Origin: Ruminococcus sp.
GTDB taxonomy: Bacteria > Bacillota > Clostridia > Oscillospirales > Ruminococcaceae
Length of the DNA: 51,333 bases
NCBI GenBank assembly: GCA_017463375.1
Contig: JAFTPG010000028.1
Location: 1 to 51,333 of the forward strand
Reading direction: 5' to 3'
Shown here: piece after piece, positions 7,349 to 15,879 of the stretch
Layout: every line of letters starts with the position of its first letter
Position numbering within the stretch: the stretch's first letter is position 1
The notes under the pieces: generated by a model
What the model was told of the DNA's origin: nothing
The model's input: the letters and a program-made list of their open reading frames with translations, nothing else
Databases searched by the model: none
Position numbers and translations under genes: made by a program

Positions 7349-8503
7349 TTATTTAGGATTATCATCATAGAAAACGTTGTATGTTCTCGCACGGTGGCTG
7401 TACACGCTGAGAACCAGTCCGATAACGGCATACATGCTGACCATCGCTGTTCCGCCCGCACTGAGGAACGGCAGAGGAACTCCGATAACAGGCATAACCT
7501 TGAGTACCATTCCGATGTTCATGATGCAGTGCGAAAGCATCAGACCGAAAGCTCCCATGCAGATGAATCTTCCCATGGAGTCACGGGCGATACGGCTGTC
7601 GGCAAAGATTTTCAGACAAATGTACGCAAGGAATATTATAAGCGCAATCGAGCCTACATAGCCGAAAACCTGTCCTGCATAGGTGAAGATAAAGTCGTTG
7701 TGTATCTCAGGAACGGAGATATATTCCTCAGCTCCGGCAAAAAGACCTTTTCCGAGAGCTCCGCCCGATTTCAGCGCAGTAAGTCCGAGGTCCTGCTGAT
7801 ACTCTATACCCTCCGGGTCGGTTCCGGGATTTATAAGAACGAGGATTCTGTTCTTGTGAGCAGTACTGAGCAGGAAAAACCACATTGCTGCGGCAGCTCC
7901 TGCAATCAGGAACGGGAATGCGACAAGATATTTCCACGAAATATTTGCGGAAATCATCATAAACAGGAAAATCGAAACGAATACGATAGCTGTTCCGTAG
8001 TCGCCCTGGAGACCTACAATGCCTATGGGGATCAGTCCGTGGATGCACAGAAGAAGCATATGCAGAGGCTTGTTCATGTTTTCCTCATCCTTGGAGAGAT
8101 GATAGGCGAATGTCAGTATAAATGCGATTTTGAGAATCTCGGACGGCTGGAACTGGATGAATCCGAGATTAAGCCAGGCACGGTCGTCGGCACCCTCTCG
8201 CTGATAGCCGAGACCCGTGAAGGTCAGGGCGACAAGTCCGAGAGCTACCGGAACATATAAAAACCACAGCTTTACCATCTTTGCGTAATCAAAGAGCGAG
8301 ATAAACAAAGCCAGAACAACTCCAAGCAGCATTGAGAAAAGCTGGGTCTGCCAGTAGCTTGAGCCGACCTTGTCGAGGACGTTGTTTTCGCTGATTGAGT
8401 AAATGAGCAGCGTTCCTATGAGTGCACACAGTGTAACGGCGAAGAGCAGTCCTCCGTCAACGCTGTGACGTTTTAATTTTAATGTTTTAAATGCTGATTT
8501 CAT
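7349..8503 (-). CDS. rodA: RodA-type SEDS peptidoglycan glycosyltransferase
   Basis: A 384-residue polytopic membrane protein of the FtsW/RodA/SpoVE family, which polymerises lipid II during wall elongation. Typical signatures are DDRAWLNLGFIQFQPSEILK near residue 105, PEIHNDFIFTYAGQVFG in the large outer loop, and VIGVPLPFLSAGGTAM near the C-terminus. The length fits RodA better than FtsW or SpoVE, but the sequence alone cannot exclude a sporulation-specific paralogue. Its start overlaps the acyltransferase end by 17 bases, implying co-transcription. Confidence 0.88.
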   Translation of the reverse strand: MKSAFKTLKLKRHSVDGGLLFAVTLCALIGTLLIYSISENNVLDKVGSSYWQTQLFSMLLGVVLALFISLFDYAKMVKLWFLYVPVALGLVALTFTGLGYQREGADDRAWLNLGFIQFQPSEILKIAFILTFAYHLSKDEENMNKPLHMLLLCIHGLIPIGIVGLQGDYGTAIVFVSIFLFMMISANISWKYLVAFPFLIAGAAAAMWFFLLSTAHKNRILVLINPGTDPEGIEYQQDLGLTALKSGGALGKGLFAGAEEYISVPEIHNDFIFTYAGQVFGYVGSIALIIFLAYICLKIFADSRIARDSMGRFICMGAFGLMLSHCIMNIGMVLKVMPVIGVPLPFLSAGGTAMVSMYAVIGLVLSVYSHRARTYNVFYDDNPK

Positions 8504-9878
8504 TATTTTCTTCCTTTGGGAGTGGTTGTGCGGGAACAGCTTCCGGCTGTTCGGATAACGGTTCGGTTATTGATTCGTATATGAAGGCTTCATCCGGTTC
8601 ATCTTCCGATGACGTAAAAGATTCATATGCAGCGGTTATAGCTGCCATATCCGCTGTATCTTCCGGGCTTGTTTCCGGTTCGTCTGCGGAATCCTCTTCT
8701 GACTCAGTTACCGGAACTGCCATTACTGCTCCGGAGGAGACAGCCATAGCTGCCGCAGGCTGTGCAGCCGATGTTTTTGATTTTATGAGTGATATTATGT
8801 ATCCCAGCTTCTTGAATACAAACTCCAGTATAATGGATGATACGAGAGACATAGCCAGCAGTATCAGCAGGTCGATCCACACGCTGCTTGTAGAGTAGAC
8901 AATTTTTGTAACCTCGAGGAAATTGTAGCAATAGAATGAGTGGATAAGCCATATATTCGTGCTGTGGACACCAATGAAGCCGAGCCCTGTTTTAAGCGGC
9001 TTGATGCCGTCGAGGAAAACAGAGAGGAATGCAACGAACATAAAGGAGTATACAAGATCAAGGGAATCTCCCATGATAAAGCTTCTGCTCCAGAGAACGG
9101 CAAGGCATCCGAGGAGTCCTATAATGGGTTTTCCCGGGATTTCGCTGAGTACATTTTTGATTCTGACTATGCCGTCGTGCTTAGCGAATACGATTCCAGC
9201 AAAGAATGCGCTTGCGGTGCTTGTCATTTTGAAGAATCTTACATAGTAGAAATCAAAGTTCAGCACTGAGAATGTCTCCGAATTAGCGATAGCAGGGAAA
9301 ACGTTTCTGATAAGAATATCAACTATAAAGACCAGGAATAAATCAACAGCGAAGCTTTTATTCTTTTTAGTTGCGGTGCAGAACACGGTTCCTGCGATAA
9401 GCGCACAGATATATGACTGAATAAACCACCATTCACCGTTAAGACTGTTGTCGAGCGCAGCGAAATTAGCAAGAAGTTTACTTATGAGTTCTTTGCCATT
9501 CTCAAAATTATATTTGGTAGCGAGAAAGTTGATATCACTGCCAGTTCTTGCGAAAAAGATATAGGCGATCGGAATGAAAACGATAAATACCTTCCAGTAC
9601 TTTTTAAACAGTGAAAGTATTGAGTCCATCAGGCTGAATTTTCCTGCCTCATAGCGTTTATACAGACCGTATCCGCCGAGAAAGAAGAAAACTGCTACAC
9701 ATATTCTTACATTCGTTGCAAGAGCGGAAAGATATCCGTCGGTTATGAAGCCGTCCCATACGGATTCAAAGCCTTTGAATCCGACGGGAAAGCGATCTGA
9801 AAAGCATGCCAGATGATGGAACAGCATCATGATAACTGCTGCGCCTTTAATAGCCTTTGTATCATTATTTGTAAACAT
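8487..9878 (-). CDS. acyltransferase-3 family membrane protein with acidic tail
   Basis: A 463-residue protein. Residues 1-355 resemble acyltransferase family 3 (OafA-like): an opening helix with MLFHHLACFSDRF carrying the paired histidines, then about ten membrane helices. These enzymes O-acylate wall or surface glycans; the substrate is unknown. The last 90 residues are an acidic Pro/Glu/Ser/Thr-rich tail predicted to be disordered and unusual for the family. An in-frame TAA directly precedes the ATG, so no longer start exists. The Shine-Dalgarno sequence lies 32 bases upstream beyond a hairpin. Synteny with rodA suggests a wall-modifying role. Confidence 0.82.
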   Translation of the reverse strand: MFTNNDTKAIKGAAVIMMLFHHLACFSDRFPVGFKGFESVWDGFITDGYLSALATNVRICVAVFFFLGGYGLYKRYEAGKFSLMDSILSLFKKYWKVFIVFIPIAYIFFARTGSDINFLATKYNFENGKELISKLLANFAALDNSLNGEWWFIQSYICALIAGTVFCTATKKNKSFAVDLFLVFIVDILIRNVFPAIANSETFSVLNFDFYYVRFFKMTSTASAFFAGIVFAKHDGIVRIKNVLSEIPGKPIIGLLGCLAVLWSRSFIMGDSLDLVYSFMFVAFLSVFLDGIKPLKTGLGFIGVHSTNIWLIHSFYCYNFLEVTKIVYSTSSVWIDLLILLAMSLVSSIILEFVFKKLGYIISLIKSKTSAAQPAAAMAVSSGAVMAVPVTESEEDSADEPETSPEDTADMAAITAAYESFTSSEDEPDEAFIYESITEPLSEQPEAVPAQPLPKEENNEISI

Positions 9879-9887
9879 TTATAAATT

Positions 9888-9915
9888 ACAGTGCTCAGCT
9901 GCACTGTTTCCTCCT
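9888..9915 (-). promoter_or_regulatory. distant Shine-Dalgarno plus hairpin before the acyltransferase
   Basis: On the minus strand AGGAGG (9915-9910) is followed by a 7-bp hairpin (ACAGTGC, loop, GCACTGT; 9907-9888), then nine bases and the ATG at 9878. Folding would bring the ribosome binding site to about 11 bases from the start. A GTG at 9904 inside the hairpin could instead start a 26-codon overlapping leader ORF in another frame. Confidence 0.55.
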
Positions 9916-9946
9916 GCTCATTTAGTGATTTGATTGATTTTATGTC

Positions 9947-11479
9947 TTATTCCTGCCCCGACCAGTATTTGCGGTCGAGACTTCTGTACTGAACGGCGGA
10001 AGCAATATGATTTTTGAGGATAACTTCACTTCCTGCGAGGTCGGCAATAGTACGGGCGACCTTCAGTATTCTGTCGTAGGCTCTTGCGCTGAGACCGAGC
10101 TTGTCAAAGACATTCTTTATGAGTGCAACCGCGGTGTCGTCCATGGGACAGAACTCGTTCAGCTTGTCCGCTGTGATGAGCGCATTGCAGGTGACAGGGG
10201 AGTCCTTGAAGCGTTCCTCCTGAATTTTTCTTGCGGTGATGACTCTCTTGCGGACTTCGGCTGAGGATTCCTCCTTGCCCGACGAGGACAGATCGCTGAA
10301 CTCGACGGGAGCGACCTCGATATGCAGGTCAAAGCGGTCAAGAAGCGGACCTGAAATCTTCGAGAGATAGCCCGAGACCTTTTTCGGCGAGCAGATGCAT
10401 TTTCTCTTGGGATTGCCGAAATATCCGCACGGACAGGGATTCATAGCTCCGATGAGCATGATGGTGCAGGGATATGTAAATGTTCCCGCAGCACGGGAAA
10501 TGGTGACTTGTCTGTCCTCCAGCGGCTGGCGGAGGATCTCAAGAGTGTGCTTGTCGAATTCGGCAAGCTCGTCCAGAAAGAGGACTCCGTTATGAGCGAG
10601 CGAGACTTCTCCGGGGTGAGGGATAGTACCTCCTCCTGCGAGACCAGCCGAAGAAATCGTATGGTGCGGCGAGCGGAAGGGTCTTTTTGTGACGATCGGT
10701 TCATCGGCATTAAGCAGATTCGAGATCGAGTGAACCTTTGTGGTCTCAAGAGCCTCATCAAAGGTCAGAGGCGGCAGAATAGAGGGAATTCTCTTGGCGA
10801 GCATACTTTTTCCGCTTCCGGGCGAGCCTATAAGCAGAGCGTTGTGACCTCCGGCGGCGGCGATCTCGAGAGCCTTCTTTGCGAACTGCTGTCCCTTTAC
10901 GTCGGCAAAGTCAAGAGTCTCGTTATAGGCGGTCTCAGGCGGAATATAGTGCTCACGGGGAGAAAGAAGCTCGACTCCCTTGAAGTGGCGGATGAGCTGT
11001 TCGGCTGTTTCAACGGGGTAGATGTCGATTCCCGTGATTGCCGAAGCTTCAGCGGCATTTGCCGCAGGCACAAATACTGATTTGATTCCTTTTTCCTTTG
11101 CAAGCATCACCATCGGCAGAACTCCGCTGATAGGGCGCATATCGCCGTTCAGGGAGAGCTCTCCGATAAACGAACAATCCGTCATCGGGTCGTCGATGAG
11201 TCTCATCGCACGCAGAATAGCCATGAATATCGCCATATCATGAACCGAACCGCTCTTCTTTGTGTCGGCGGGTGCGAGATTTACCATAACTGCTGCGACA
11301 GGAAATTCAATTGAACAGGAACGCAGAGCTGCACGGATTCGCTCACGGCTTTCCTTTACGACAGCGTCGGGAAGTCCTACAATATCAAACTGCGGATTAC
11401 CTCTGCTGATATCTATTTCAACGTCCACGGGAAAGGCATTCAGCCCGAAAAGCCCGAGACTTTTCACTTTAGCAAACAT
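9947..11479 (-). CDS. YifB/ComM family Mg-chelatase-like AAA+ ATPase
   Basis: A 510-residue protein. Residues 1-165 form the ChlI-like N-terminal domain (FDIVGLPDAVVKESRERIRAAL), 185-400 the AAA+ module with Walker A GSPGSGKS at 218-225 and Walker B FLDELAEF near 300, and the C-terminus the Mg-chelatase C domain (KVARTIADLAGSE). A zinc-knuckle-like CPCGYFGNPKRKCICSP lies in between. ComM is a branch-migration helicase that aids chromosomal integration of incoming DNA; YifB homologues in Firmicutes are presumed similar. Its own promoter is at 11535-11563. Confidence 0.92.
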   Translation of the reverse strand: MFAKVKSLGLFGLNAFPVDVEIDISRGNPQFDIVGLPDAVVKESRERIRAALRSCSIEFPVAAVMVNLAPADTKKSGSVHDMAIFMAILRAMRLIDDPMTDCSFIGELSLNGDMRPISGVLPMVMLAKEKGIKSVFVPAANAAEASAITGIDIYPVETAEQLIRHFKGVELLSPREHYIPPETAYNETLDFADVKGQQFAKKALEIAAAGGHNALLIGSPGSGKSMLAKRIPSILPPLTFDEALETTKVHSISNLLNADEPIVTKRPFRSPHHTISSAGLAGGGTIPHPGEVSLAHNGVLFLDELAEFDKHTLEILRQPLEDRQVTISRAAGTFTYPCTIMLIGAMNPCPCGYFGNPKRKCICSPKKVSGYLSKISGPLLDRFDLHIEVAPVEFSDLSSSGKEESSAEVRKRVITARKIQEERFKDSPVTCNALITADKLNEFCPMDDTAVALIKNVFDKLGLSARAYDRILKVARTIADLAGSEVILKNHIASAVQYRSLDRKYWSGQE

Positions 11480-11534
11480 AAACTGTCACTCCTTATAAAA
11501 CCGGAGATTTTCTCGGAAATTGTCATATACACTT

Positions 11535-11563
11535 ATTATAACACTTCAGCAGGGAAATGTAAA
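11535..11563 (-). promoter_or_regulatory. yifB promoter
   Basis: On the minus strand TTTACA (11563-11558), 17-base spacer, TATAAT (11540-11535), with an expected start about 50 bases before the yifB ATG. This makes it likely that the second minus-strand promoter at 11785-11813 serves another transcript. Confidence 0.82.
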
Positions 11564-11640
11564 TATTATTTTTCATGGATTTATATGGCATTTCTGACCG
11601 CTGCGAAAAGCGTTTTTACGGGATCACATTGTCGCTATAA

Positions 11641-11778
11641 CAAAAAAAGTGCATGTATTCATTTTGAAATACAGCACTTTCAATAAATCTTTGGAAACCT
11701 TTCAAAAACCACTTGACAAGCAGTTGAATATATATTATAATAATATAATGTATCATAATGGAAAAATGTCTCTGTTAT
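11641..11778 (-). ncRNA. candidate small RNA antisense to the rpoB promoter region
   Basis: A perfect consensus promoter at 11785-11813 would start a minus-strand transcript near 11778. About 100 bases later comes an intrinsic terminator: AAAGTGC-TGTAT pairs with ATACA-A-GCACTTT (11646-11680) followed by a run of seven T on the minus strand. The interval has no ORF of note. The RNA would be about 135 bases and complementary to the first bases of the rpoB leader and to the rpoB promoter. Existence is inferred from promoter and terminator only. Confidence 0.6.
11713..11741 (+). promoter_or_regulatory. rpoBC promoter
   Basis: TTGACA (11713-11718), 17-base spacer, TATAAT (11736-11741): full consensus on both boxes. 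The expected start near 11748 leaves a leader of about 130 bases, with a small hairpin of AACATGA and TTCATGTT arms near 11836-11853 before the rpoB ribosome binding site. Confidence 0.88.
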
Positions 11779-11784
11779 CATGTA

Positions 11785-11813
11785 ATTATAACATACTGCT
11801 TTGACTTTGTCAA
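11785..11813 (-). promoter_or_regulatory. minus-strand consensus promoter facing the rpoB promoter
   Basis: On the minus strand TTGACA (11813-11808), 17-base spacer, TATAAT (11790-11785). It faces the rpoB promoter, with predicted starts about 30 bases apart and transcripts that overlap head to head. Confidence 0.82.
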
Positions 11814-11879
11814 TAGCTGACTGAAATTTTTTCAAAAACATGAACTTCATGTTCAATAAAAAATAAGGAGGTTCCGCCT

Positions 11880-14800
11880 ATGGTGAATGTTACACCAAAG
11901 CAGCTGGGAAAGAATGTCAGAATGAGCTTCGGTAAAATTACCGAACCGCTCGAAATGCCGAATCTTATCGAGGTGCAGAAAAATTCGTATAAGTGGTTCA
12001 GGGAAGAGGGTCTTCGTGAGGTATTCCGCGATATGACAGCTATTACCGACTACAACGGTAACCTTGTCCTTAATTTCAAGGACTACAGATTCGATGATAC
12101 TCCCAAGTATACCCTTGCCGAGTGCAAGTCGAGAGGCGCTACTTATCAGGTTGCTATGAGAGCTACCGCTACACTCTGCAACAAGGAAACAGGCGCTGTA
12201 AGCGAAAGCGAGATCTATATGGGCGATTTCCCGCTCATGACCGAAAGCGGAACCTTTGTTATAAACGGCGCTGAGCGTGTTATCGTTTCTCAGCTCGTTC
12301 GTTCGCCGGGCGTTTATTATGCCTTTGAAAAGGATAAGACAGGTAAGGATCTCTTCAGCACTACTGTTATCCCTAACAGAGGTGCATGGCTTGAGTACGA
12401 AATGGACTCAAACGATGTCGTTTATGTCCGTATCGACAAGAACAGAAAGATCCCGATCACTACTTTCATCAGAGCTTTAGGCGTAGGCAGCGATGAGGAG
12501 ATCTATGAGCTCTTCGGTCCCGATGAGCGCCTCAAGCAGACTATCCTCCAGAAGGACGGTACTAAGAATAATTCCGACGCTCTTATTGATGTTTACAAGA
12601 AGCTCCGTCCCGGCGAGCCGCCTACGGTTGAGAGCGCTCTTACTCATATCAACAACCTCTTCTTCGACGCAAGAAGATACGATCTCTGCCGCTTCGGACG
12701 TTATAAGTATAACAAGAAGCTCGGTATCGCTTCACGTCTCTCGGGACATATACTCTCACAGCCCGTTATCAATCCGATCACAGGCGAGGTTATGGCTGAC
12801 GCAGGCGAAACTATCTCTTATGACAAGGCTTGCGAAATCGAGCAGGCTGGCGTTTACTCCGCTTTCGTAACTGTTGAGGCTAAGGAGTACTACACTAACG
12901 AGCGCGGTGAAACTGCTATCCGTCTTGTTGAAAGAGAAGCTAAGATCATCGGCAACGGCATGGTCGATATCTCGGGATATGTTGATTTCAATGCTGAAAA
13001 GTATGGCATCAATGAGAAGGTTTCCTTCAAGGTTCTCAAGGAGATCCTCGACACCTCCGCTGACGCTGACGAGCTCGAGGAGAATATCAAGAAGCGTGCT
13101 GACGACCTCGTTCCCAAGCACATTATCCTTGACGATATCTTCGCTACGATCAGCTACTTCCTCAACCTCTGCGAGGGTGTGGGTACTGTTGACGATATCG
13201 ACCACCTCGGTAACAGACGTATCCGTTCTGTAGGCGAGCTTCTCCAGAATCAGTTCAGAATCGGTTACTCAAGAATGGAAAGAGGTATCCGTGAGAGAAT
13301 GAACATCCAGACTCAGGATGTAAATACCCTCACTCCTCAGACTCTTATCAATATCAGACCTATTTCTTCGGCTATGAAGGAATTCTTCTGCTCCTCACCG
13401 CTTTCGCAGTTCATGGATCAGAACAATCCTCTCGCCGAGCTTACTCATAAGAGACGTCTCTCAGCTCTCGGTCCCGGAGGTCTTTCACGAGACAGAGCCG
13501 GATTCGAGGTTCGAGACGTTCACTACAGCCACTACGGAAGAATGTGTCCTATCGAGACTCCTGAAGGTCCTAACATCGGACTTATCTCATATCTCGCTAC
13601 ATTCGCAAGAATCAATGAGTACGGCTTCATCGAGGCTCCCTACAGAAAGGTTGACAAGGCTACAGGCGTTGTTACCAAGGACGTTGTCTACATGACTGCC
13701 GACGTTGAGGACAACTACATCGTTGCTCAGGCTAACGAGCCTCTCACAGAAGACGGCAAGTTCGCAAGACCCCGTGTAAATGCCCGCTACCGTGACCAGA
13801 TTCTCGAGTGCGACCGTGAAAAGGTTGACTTCATGGACGTTTCTCCTAAGATGGTAGTTTCAGTTGCTACTTCAATGATCCCGTTCCTTGAGAACGATGA
13901 CGCAAACCGTGCGCTCATGGGCTCTAACATGCAGCGTCAGGCTGTTCCGCTTCTCAAGACCGAAAGACCGTTCGTCGGTACAGGTATGGAGTATAAGGCT
14001 GCTGTTGACTCAGGTGTATGCGTTGTTTCCGACCACGACGGTAAGGTTACTTTCGTTGACGCTGATACGATCAAGACTATAGATTCCGAGGGACTTGAGC
14101 ATAAGTACGAGCTTATCAAGTTCAAGCGCTCCAACCAGGGTACCTGCGTAAACCAGCGTCCTATCGTAAGCGTTGGTGAAACAATCAAAAAGGGTCAGGT
14201 TCTCGCAGACGGTCCGTCTACTGCGGACGGCGAAATCTCACTTGGTAAGAACGCTCTCATCGGCTTCATGACATGGGAGGGTTACAACTACGAGGACGCT
14301 GTTCTTCTTAACGAGCGTCTCGTGCGTGAGGACGTATTCACTTCCGTTCATATCGAGGAGTACGAAATCGAGTGCCGTGATACAAAGCTCGGACCTGAGG
14401 AAATTACAAGAGATATCCCCAATGTCGGTGACGACGCTCTCGCAAACCTCGACGAAAACGGTATCATCCGTATCGGTTCCGAGGTTGCTTCAGGCGATAT
14501 CCTCGTTGGTAAGGTTACACCTAAGGGTGAAACTGAGCTTACTGCCGAGGAAAGACTCCTTCGTGCTATCTTTGGTGAAAAGGCTAGAGAAGTTCGTGAT
14601 AACTCACTTAAAGTTCCTCACGGTGCAGCAGGTGTTATCGTTGACGTTAAGGTGTTCACAAGAGAAAACTGCGACGAGCTTTCAGCAGGCGTTAATATGC
14701 GCGTTATCTGTTACATCGCTCAGAAGCGTAAGATCACTGTCGGCGATAAGATGGCTGGACGTCACGGTAACAAGGGTGTCGTTTCAAGAATCCTCCCCGA

Positions 14801-15776
14801 AGAGGATATGCCGTTCCTCCCGGACGGAACTCCGCTTGATATCGTTCTTAACCCCCTCGGCGTACCTTCACGAATGAATATCGGTCAGGTTCTCGAGGTT
14901 CATCTCGGTATGGCTGCAAAGGCTCTCGGCTGGCATATCATGACTCCTGTTTTCGACGGCGCTCATGAGGACGATATCCGCGCATGCTTCCGTGAGGCTA
15001 ATGAGAGAAACAGACCTCATAAGGACGATATGTTCGAGCTTAAAACTATGGATAAGGTTATCAACCCCAAGGCTCTCGAAATGAACGAGGACGGTAAGTT
15101 CACTCTCTACGACGGACGTACAGGTGAAAAGTTCGACAACCGTGTAACAGTAGGTTACATGCACTACCTCAAGCTCCACCACCTCGTTGACGATAAGATC
15201 CACGCTCGTTCAGTTGGTCCGTATGCCCTCGTAACTCAGCAGCCGCTCGGCGGTAAGGCTCAGTTCGGCGGACAGAGATTCGGTGAGATGGAGGTTTGGG
15301 CACTCGAGGCTTACGGTGCTGCATATACTCTCCAGGAAATCCTTACAGTCAAGTCAGACGATACTATGGGCCGTGTTAACACCTACGAGGCTATCGTTAA
15401 GGGTCAGAATGTTCCTAAGCCGGGTATTCCTGAGTCCTTCAAGGTTCTTATCAAGGAGCTTCAGTCGCTCTGTCTCGACGTTAAGGTTCTCGATATCAAT
15501 CAGGAGGAGATCGACCTCAAGCAGAACTTCGACGATGATGATCCGATCCCTGCAAACACTTCCTTCGCTGATGAGGATACTGCTGACAAGAACAGCTACT
15601 CAGGCGACGATATGGGAGACGAAGGCTTCATGATGGAAGGCGCTGACGGAGAGGATGAGCTTGGTCTCGTTTCAGGCGATGACGAGTTCTCGTTCGATGA
15701 CGGCGAGGATGATCTCTCATTCGGAGATGACGAAGGCGACTTCGACAGCTTCGATATAGATGATGACGAATTTTAA
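11880..15776 (+). CDS. rpoB: RNA polymerase beta subunit
   Basis: A 1298-residue catalytic subunit of RNA polymerase. The rifampicin-binding cluster is wild type in appearance ([16 protein letters not shown], then [13 protein letters not shown]). Other landmarks are [13 protein letters not shown] and the C-terminal [23 protein letters not shown] stretch. After IDLKQNF a tail of about 85 residues is rich in Asp, Glu, Phe and Ser, ending FDIDDDEF; this is longer than in Bacillus. GGAGG lies 8 bases before the ATG. It forms an operon with rpoC after a 103-base gap; rplJ-rplL are not upstream in this window. Confidence 0.98.
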   Translation: MVNVTPKQLGKNVRMSFGKITEPLEMPNLIEVQKNSYKWFREEGLREVFRDMTAITDYNGNLVLNFKDYRFDDTPKYTLAECKSRGATYQVAMRATATLCNKETGAVSESEIYMGDFPLMTESGTFVINGAERVIVSQLVRSPGVYYAFEKDKTGKDLFSTTVIPNRGAWLEYEMDSNDVVYVRIDKNRKIPITTFIRALGVGSDEEIYELFGPDERLKQTILQKDGTKNNSDALIDVYKKLRPGEPPTVESALTHINNLFFDARRYDLCRFGRYKYNKKLGIASRLSGHILSQPVINPITGEVMADAGETISYDKACEIEQAGVYSAFVTVEAKEYYTNERGETAIRLVEREAKIIGNGMVDISGYVDFNAEKYGINEKVSFKVLKEILDTSADADELEENIKKRADDLVPKHIILDDIFATISYFLNLCEGVGTVDDIDHLGNRRIRSVGELLQNQFRIGYSRMERGIRERMNIQTQDVNTLTPQTLINIRPISSAMKEFFCSSPLSQFMDQNNPLAELTHKRRLSALGPGGLSRDRAGFEVRDVHYSHYGRMCPIETPEGPNIGLISYLATFARINEYGFIEAPYRKVDKATGVVTKDVVYMTADVEDNYIVAQANEPLTEDGKFARPRVNARYRDQILECDREKVDFMDVSPKMVVSVATSMIPFLENDDANRALMGSNMQRQAVPLLKTERPFVGTGMEYKAAVDSGVCVVSDHDGKVTFVDADTIKTIDSEGLEHKYELIKFKRSNQGTCVNQRPIVSVGETIKKGQVLADGPSTADGEISLGKNALIGFMTWEGYNYEDAVLLNERLVREDVFTSVHIEEYEIECRDTKLGPEEITRDIPNVGDDALANLDENGIIRIGSEVASGDILVGKVTPKGETELTAEERLLRAIFGEKAREVRDNSLKVPHGAAGVIVDVKVFTRENCDELSAGVNMRVICYIAQKRKITVGDKMAGRHGNKGVVSRILPEEDMPFLPDGTPLDIVLNPLGVPSRMNIGQVLEVHLGMAAKALGWHIMTPVFDGAHEDDIRACFREANERNRPHKDDMFELKTMDKVINPKALEMNEDGKFTLYDGRTGEKFDNRVTVGYMHYLKLHHLVDDKIHARSVGPYALVTQQPLGGKAQFGGQRFGEMEVWALEAYGAAYTLQEILTVKSDDTMGRVNTYEAIVKGQNVPKPGIPESFKVLIKELQSLCLDVKVLDINQEEIDLKQNFDDDDPIPANTSFADEDTADKNSYSGDDMGDEGFMMEGADGEDELGLVSGDDEFSFDDGEDDLSFGDDEGDFDSFDIDDDEF

Positions 15777-15879
15777 GAAATGCTCTGTTTAACGGCAGCT
15801 GCACAGATTCTACGCAATACTGTGCGGCAAGCCGTCCATATGCTGATAAAATACTGACTATTTAGCAGGAGGTAGCAGT

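Noticed and set aside
7394-8260. Long plus-strand frame of 288 codons opposite rodA
   Set aside because: It lies entirely antisense to a clear SEDS protein, has no ribosome binding site and has a composition (many His, Ser, Arg, Asn) typical of a shadow frame.
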